In this document: positions 60,549-64,000 of the stretch, piece by piece
How the letters are laid out: the number at the start of each line of letters is the position of its first letter
Position numbering within the stretch: position 1 is the stretch's first letter
Source: JACVRN01 sp963715565
GTDB lineage: Bacteria; Acidobacteriota; Blastocatellia; Pyrinomonadales; Pyrinomonadaceae
Reading direction: 5' to 3'
Length of the DNA: 64,000 bases
Assembly: GCA_963715565.1 (NCBI GenBank)
Contig: OY970256.1
Coordinates: 1,798,001-1,862,000, forward strand
Notes under the pieces: model-generated
Seen by the model: only the letters and a program-made list of their open reading frames with translations
Database searches by the model: none
Told to the model about the DNA's origin: nothing
Made by a program: the position numbers and the translations under genes

Positions 60549-62310
60549 AAGCTCCCTCTTCCGTTTGCACGGGCAGGACTACGCGAACCTTTGTGCCGCG
60601 TCCGTTGTTCGGACCAATCTCTATGCGACCGCCGTGGGCGGTGACGATGCGGTACGAGACGGCAAGCCCTAATCCTGTGCCCGTGCCCGCAGGCTTGGTG
60701 GTAAAGAAAGGGTCGAAGACGTGCGCGCGATGTTCGGGCGCGATGCCTGTCCCGCTATCACTAATCTCGACGACCGTTTCATTACTGATAGCATCATAAA
60801 GCGTGCGCAACGTTAGCTCGCCGCCTTCGGGCATAGCGTCGCGCGCATTCAGGAGGACGTTGAGAAAGACCTGTTGAAGCTGGTTCGCGTCCGCTTCTAT
60901 GAGCGGCGCGTCCATGTCCAGCCGTTTAGTCACGCGAAGATGCTGAAACGCTTTATCGAAACTGGCAAGGCGCAAAGAAGCTTCGATGACGCGGTTGATG
61001 TCAAGAGGCACGCGCTCAGGCGCACGCGCGCGCGCAAACTCCATCATGTCGCGCAGGACCTGAGTGATGCGCTCAATCTGCGTGGAGATGAGACGGAGCT
61101 GTTCGCGCGTCTCTTCATCCACGTTGCGCGCTTGAAGAATCTGTATGAGCGACGAGATGGAGGCGAGCGGGTTGTTGACTTCGTGCGCGACTCCGGCGGC
61201 GAGCGTGCCTGCGGCGGCCAGCTTTTCGGCGCGTATGAGATGCTCGTTCAGCTCGCGCAGTCGCTCTATGTCGGCGGCCATCTTGCGGCTCATCTCGTTA
61301 AAAGAATCGGCGAGCAGGCCCATCTCGTCATTGCTGTGCAGATCAACTTCCGTTCCGTATGCGCCGCCCGCGACTTCGACCGCCGCTTCCGTCAGACGCC
61401 TGACGGGACGCGAGATAGTGCGAATGATGAGCGCCACCAGCAGTAGATTCGGGACGAGCGCCGTAATCACGCTGAAGACCAGATAACGACGCCACGCATC
61501 CGGCACAGGCCCCGTGCCGAAGCTCCACCAGACAATAGGGATTTGTAGAAGTACAAAGCTCAGTACAGCCACGCCCGCAATCGAAAGCGCGACCTTGTAG
61601 GCGACCGGGAAAAGCCTGAACTGGTCCAGGGCGGATTGGAGCGAGAAGAGACGAAAATTCGAGATGGCGTAAGCGTAAACCAGCACACCGGGCACAATGA
61701 AAATCGCTCCGGCTTCAAGAAAGCGATAGAAGCCCGCGAGCGGCAGGACGATGGAAGCGATTGTTGTGAGCGTCACTGTCAAGACTAACGCCCAGAGGAT
61801 TGCGCCGAGCTGTTTGCCCCAGAGTGTCGTGCGATAGCGACGATATTTTCTGTAGAGAAGACTGAAGCCGTAAGCGAAAAGCCCGTAGGAGTAGAGACCG
61901 AAAGCGTAGGCGAGCGACGTCAGATCAATCATGAACTGGCCGTCCTGCACGCGGGCCGCTGTCCACATCCAGCCCAGCGCAGCCGCAGGAATCAGCACCG
62001 CGCCCGGCGCGAAAAGCACCGCCGCGCGCTTCAAAGGCACAGGCCCGTTCTCCGGAAAGACCCACGCGAAGATGACGAGCGAGTATTGCAGCAAGAGCGC
62101 GATGATGAAACTGGAGCTGGCCCACCAGTGGGCCGAGCCGTTCGCGGGCGTGAAGCCCCAGAAGGCTATGTCCTTGATGGTCCAGAGGGCTAGACAGGCT
62201 ATAAAGGCCGCGAACGTCTGATGCGTGCGGCTGCGCGGCGCGGCGACAAAGACGTAAAAGCCGAGCAGCACGAGCAGGAACAACGCCAGCAGAAGCAGGG
62301 CGAGAAGCAT
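60529..62310 (-). CDS. Membrane sensor histidine kinase
   Basis: A 593-residue kinase. The N-terminal half has about eight membrane helices (a 7TM-like sensor: LLLLALFLLVLLGFYVFVAA, IIALLLQYSLVIFAWVF, LGAILWALVLTVTLTTIASI), then a HAMP domain (about 300-352), HisKA with His376 (AAGVAHEVNNPLASI) and HATPase_c (VLLNARDAMPEGG, ISDSGTGIAPEHRAHVF, GTGTGLGLAVSYRIV). It should phosphorylate the NtrC-type regulator downstream. The ATG at 62310 is used; upstream codons fall in the AGCAGTA palindrome. Confidence 0.93.
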   Translation of the reverse strand: MLLALLLLALFLLVLLGFYVFVAAPRSRTHQTFAAFIACLALWTIKDIAFWGFTPANGSAHWWASSSFIIALLLQYSLVIFAWVFPENGPVPLKRAAVLFAPGAVLIPAAALGWMWTAARVQDGQFMIDLTSLAYAFGLYSYGLFAYGFSLLYRKYRRYRTTLWGKQLGAILWALVLTVTLTTIASIVLPLAGFYRFLEAGAIFIVPGVLVYAYAISNFRLFSLQSALDQFRLFPVAYKVALSIAGVAVLSFVLLQIPIVWWSFGTGPVPDAWRRYLVFSVITALVPNLLLVALIIRTISRPVRRLTEAAVEVAGGAYGTEVDLHSNDEMGLLADSFNEMSRKMAADIERLRELNEHLIRAEKLAAAGTLAAGVAHEVNNPLASISSLIQILQARNVDEETREQLRLISTQIERITQVLRDMMEFARARAPERVPLDINRVIEASLRLASFDKAFQHLRVTKRLDMDAPLIEADANQLQQVFLNVLLNARDAMPEGGELTLRTLYDAISNETVVEISDSGTGIAPEHRAHVFDPFFTTKPAGTGTGLGLAVSYRIVTAHGGRIEIGPNNGRGTKVRVVLPVQTEEGAYAGHQA

Positions 62311-62315
62311 AAGAA

Positions 62316-62416
62316 AGTGAGCAGTAAGCAGTAAGCAGTGAGCAGTCAAACGAAAAACTGAGCGACCCGGATTGCCGCTCGCTTTCTTTAACTGCTCACT
62401 GCTTACTTCTTACTTT
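62316..62416. repeat. Intergenic word-repeat palindrome (AGCAGTA type)
   Basis: Left arm 62316-62346 (AGTGAGCAGTAAGCAGTAAG...) pairs with 62391-62416 (ACTGCTCACTGCTTACTTCT). On the minus strand the left arm is followed by TTAAAGAAAGCGAGC, a TTAAA core. The stop of the gene at 62417 lies at its edge. Confidence 0.9.
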
Positions 62417-63055
62417 TTACATCCCTAAAATCAGCGCGCTGATGACGAGCGTCACGCCGGAGGCGAGCGGCCAGAAATGGCGCGCGTCAATCATACCACC
62501 GCGCCAGACCAGACGGTGAAGCGCGGCGAACAGCGCGAAGGCCACAGCGCCGACGGCCATCGCCATGTACGCGCCGAAAACTGCGCCGATGCCGAAGAAG
62601 ATAAAGCCTCCGGCAGCGCCCGTGATTGCGCCCCAGCCCATGCCAAGAACCGGGACGAGCACCATCATCGTGCTCCACGAATCGCGCTCTATATATTCGA
62701 CTGACCGGCTCAAAGCAACGCCCATCCAGTAGCCCGTCACGGCGCAGATGATGTTCATAAACAGGAGAACCAGAAACACCAGTCCGTTTCCTTCGCTGAA
62801 CCCGTAGCCGAACATCTTTGTGAAAATGGCTGCGGGTGGGAAAATCCCGAGCAGCAGGCCGAAGAGCGCGTAGGTGCGCCGCATGGACATGGGCCGTCGC
62901 ATCAAGAGCATCTCGTCTTCTTCCGAAGCGGTCCTGAATAATCGACGACGGCGCTCGTCGTAGCCGTTCGCGGCCACGAGCCAGCTCAGCCTTGCGAAAA
63001 CGTCGTTTCCCTCGGGCGGTCTCTGAAAATCAATTGCGGTCTGTGTTCCGTACAT
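62417..63055 (-). CDS. Multi-helix membrane protein
   Basis: A 212-residue membrane protein with a charged N-terminus (MYGTQTAIDFQRPPEGNDVF) and about six hydrophobic segments (YALFGLLLGIFPPAAIFTKM, VFLVLLFMNIICAVTGYWMG, GFIFFGIGAVFGAYMAMAVG). No family is recognised. The ATG at 63055 has GTGGAGGAAAG upstream. It overlaps the 3' end of the next gene by 70 bases in another frame. Confidence 0.8.
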   Translation of the reverse strand: MYGTQTAIDFQRPPEGNDVFARLSWLVAANGYDERRRRLFRTASEEDEMLLMRRPMSMRRTYALFGLLLGIFPPAAIFTKMFGYGFSEGNGLVFLVLLFMNIICAVTGYWMGVALSRSVEYIERDSWSTMMVLVPVLGMGWGAITGAAGGFIFFGIGAVFGAYMAMAVGAVAFALFAALHRLVWRGGMIDARHFWPLASGVTLVISALILGM

Positions 63056-63858
63056 CTTTCCTCCACAAAGGCGCTTGCGTGCGCCTGTTCCTGGTTCGCT
63101 TCCTGAAGACGCCGCAGGCGCGAGCATTCCGCGTCCATCAGGCGCGCAGCGCAGGCCACTGCGCTCGTGTCATCCAACAGCGAGAGGAGATCTATAGCAC
63201 GGTTGAAAATCTCCAGCCGCGCTTCCGACATCTCGCGCCGCACGCTGCCTGCGTCCATGCCCGCGTCGTCACCATCAGGAGAGTTCCCTTCCTCTACTCT
63301 CAGCTCTGCCAGCGCGTGTAGCAGGCGCGTGCGCGCTCGCCTGCGGCGTGCAATCAGGCGCGCGACATTGCGGCGGTGAACGCAGCGCCCCGCCACTATG
63401 AGATCATCTCCACGCCGACCGGCGATGCGGTTTAGCTCCATCTCGTGTTTGACGGGAGCGCCGTCCGAATCTTCTTCGGCTTCGCTTCGTGCCAGCCCGA
63501 CGTACTGCTCCATGCTTTCACGCAGAGCGTAAAGGGTGCGTTCCACCTCTTCTGCTGCGGCGCGCGGCGTGCGCGCAAGCTCCAACGTCTTCTGGACGGC
63601 GCGTAGGAACGCGCGTGTGGATTCGTCAATTTTTGCTTCGGCCCGCGTATCATTGTCCAAGCTTCCTTCATCAACCTGATGACGATTGAAGCGAAAAAGA
63701 ATTGCAATCAGCGCCAGAGGCCAGAAGAGCAGGGCGGCTGCCGCATGCGCAAGCTTGCGCGCTTCACCGCTTGGCTGCGACTGTTCGCGCAAGTAGGCGC
63801 TGACGCCGAAGGGCGCGCCCGCCGCCAGATAGATGGTCATCGTCTCAGTTAATCTCAT
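62986..63858 (-). CDS. Membrane-anchored charged helical protein
   Basis: A 290-residue protein with one membrane segment (KLAHAAAALLFWPLALIAIL) and a long charged, mostly helical cytoplasmic part with many Arg and Glu (ARLIARRRRARTRLLHALAE, EARLEIFNRAIDLLSLLDDT). No family is recognised. The start at 63858 is preferred (GAGG upstream); Met7 is an alternative. It overlaps the downstream membrane protein gene by 70 bases, so the two are tightly linked and probably act together. Confidence 0.75.
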   Translation of the reverse strand: MRLTETMTIYLAAGAPFGVSAYLREQSQPSGEARKLAHAAAALLFWPLALIAILFRFNRHQVDEGSLDNDTRAEAKIDESTRAFLRAVQKTLELARTPRAAAEEVERTLYALRESMEQYVGLARSEAEEDSDGAPVKHEMELNRIAGRRGDDLIVAGRCVHRRNVARLIARRRRARTRLLHALAELRVEEGNSPDGDDAGMDAGSVRREMSEARLEIFNRAIDLLSLLDDTSAVACAARLMDAECSRLRRLQEANQEQAHASAFVEERCTEHRPQLIFRDRPRETTFSQG

Positions 63859-64000
63859 GGCACAAAGCCTCAGGGGCAACGTTCATGCCAGCCCGGTGGA
63901 ATGGTCCATGCGCGCTTTTTGGGTAATGCTTTTCAGCTTGCGTACAAAACACTTAGACAATTTGTAAGCCTTCGTGCGGGCCTTTGTGACGCGAACTTGG

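Overview
This 64 kb window is a chromosomal stretch of a GC-rich bacterium, most likely an Acidobacteriota member close to Blastocatellia. That placement is an inference. It rests on a PadR regulator translationally coupled to an 890-residue duplicated FtsX/MacB permease of the ADOP type, a secreted matrixin protease with a C-terminal domain resembling one common in Acidobacteria, a cobalamin-dependent class II ribonucleotide reductase, a c-di-AMP riboswitch and a YtxJ-like protein. There is no rRNA, no convincing tRNA, no CRISPR array and no phage. Most genes are housekeeping, signalling or envelope genes, and many are on the minus strand.

Layout. 1-4.4 kb: an unusual fusion of a chemoreceptor-like coiled coil with a family 5 solute-binding domain (cut by the window edge) and a GAF histidine kinase. 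4.5-11.3 kb: a DUF4388/J-domain/TPR protein, an IS200-type element, an HD-GYP protein, a degenerate D12 methylase-like protein, a hicBA pair and a HAMP/SpoIIE phosphatase. 11.5-23.3 kb: two MFS exporters, an enoyl-CoA hydratase/isomerase, a histone-deacetylase-like hydrolase, an AT-rich ankyrin lipoprotein and several small envelope or unknown proteins. 23.5-28 kb: a secreted TPR protein, then a polysaccharide deacetylase convergent with an ACP/KAS III/AAC(3)-like acyltransferase operon, perhaps an N-acylation cassette. 28-37 kb: nrdJ with a clear promoter, Hsp33, a PspA/IM30 homologue with a membrane partner, and purE-purD. 37-42 kb: two tandem APC-superfamily permeases; only the downstream copy has a c-di-AMP riboswitch in its leader, which suggests KimA-like potassium uptake. 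42-48 kb: matrixin protease, Wza-type polysaccharide export protein and small membrane proteins. 48-55.5 kb: an SDR, a PrsW protease, a metallo-beta-lactamase-fold protein, a frameshifted small two-gene module, a ferredoxin, YtxJ, DUF971, a response regulator and a SemiSWEET-like protein. 55.5-64 kb: PadR-ADOP, a histidine kinase/SRPBCC/NtrC-type regulator operon, and two overlapping membrane-protein genes.

The strongest structure not explained by genes is a set of about 18 long intergenic palindromes. In most, the arms are tandem degenerate 7- to 8-base words (GTGACAA, GCAAAGT, AAAGGCA, GTAAATC, AGCAGTA and others). The word differs between loci, but several loci share a polarised centre: a TTAAA tract after one arm and, often, CTTTCTTTTCATTC before the other. 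A second class (17.8, 44.6 and 48.1 kb) is 200-300 bp nested palindromes. Several genes begin or end inside these elements, so start codons were moved out of the repeats where a ribosome-binding site supported it.

Terminators are clear at several places (12.9, 17.1, 28.0, 32.1, 37.2 and 45.2 kb). All function calls come from reading motifs in the translated sequence; no database search was run.
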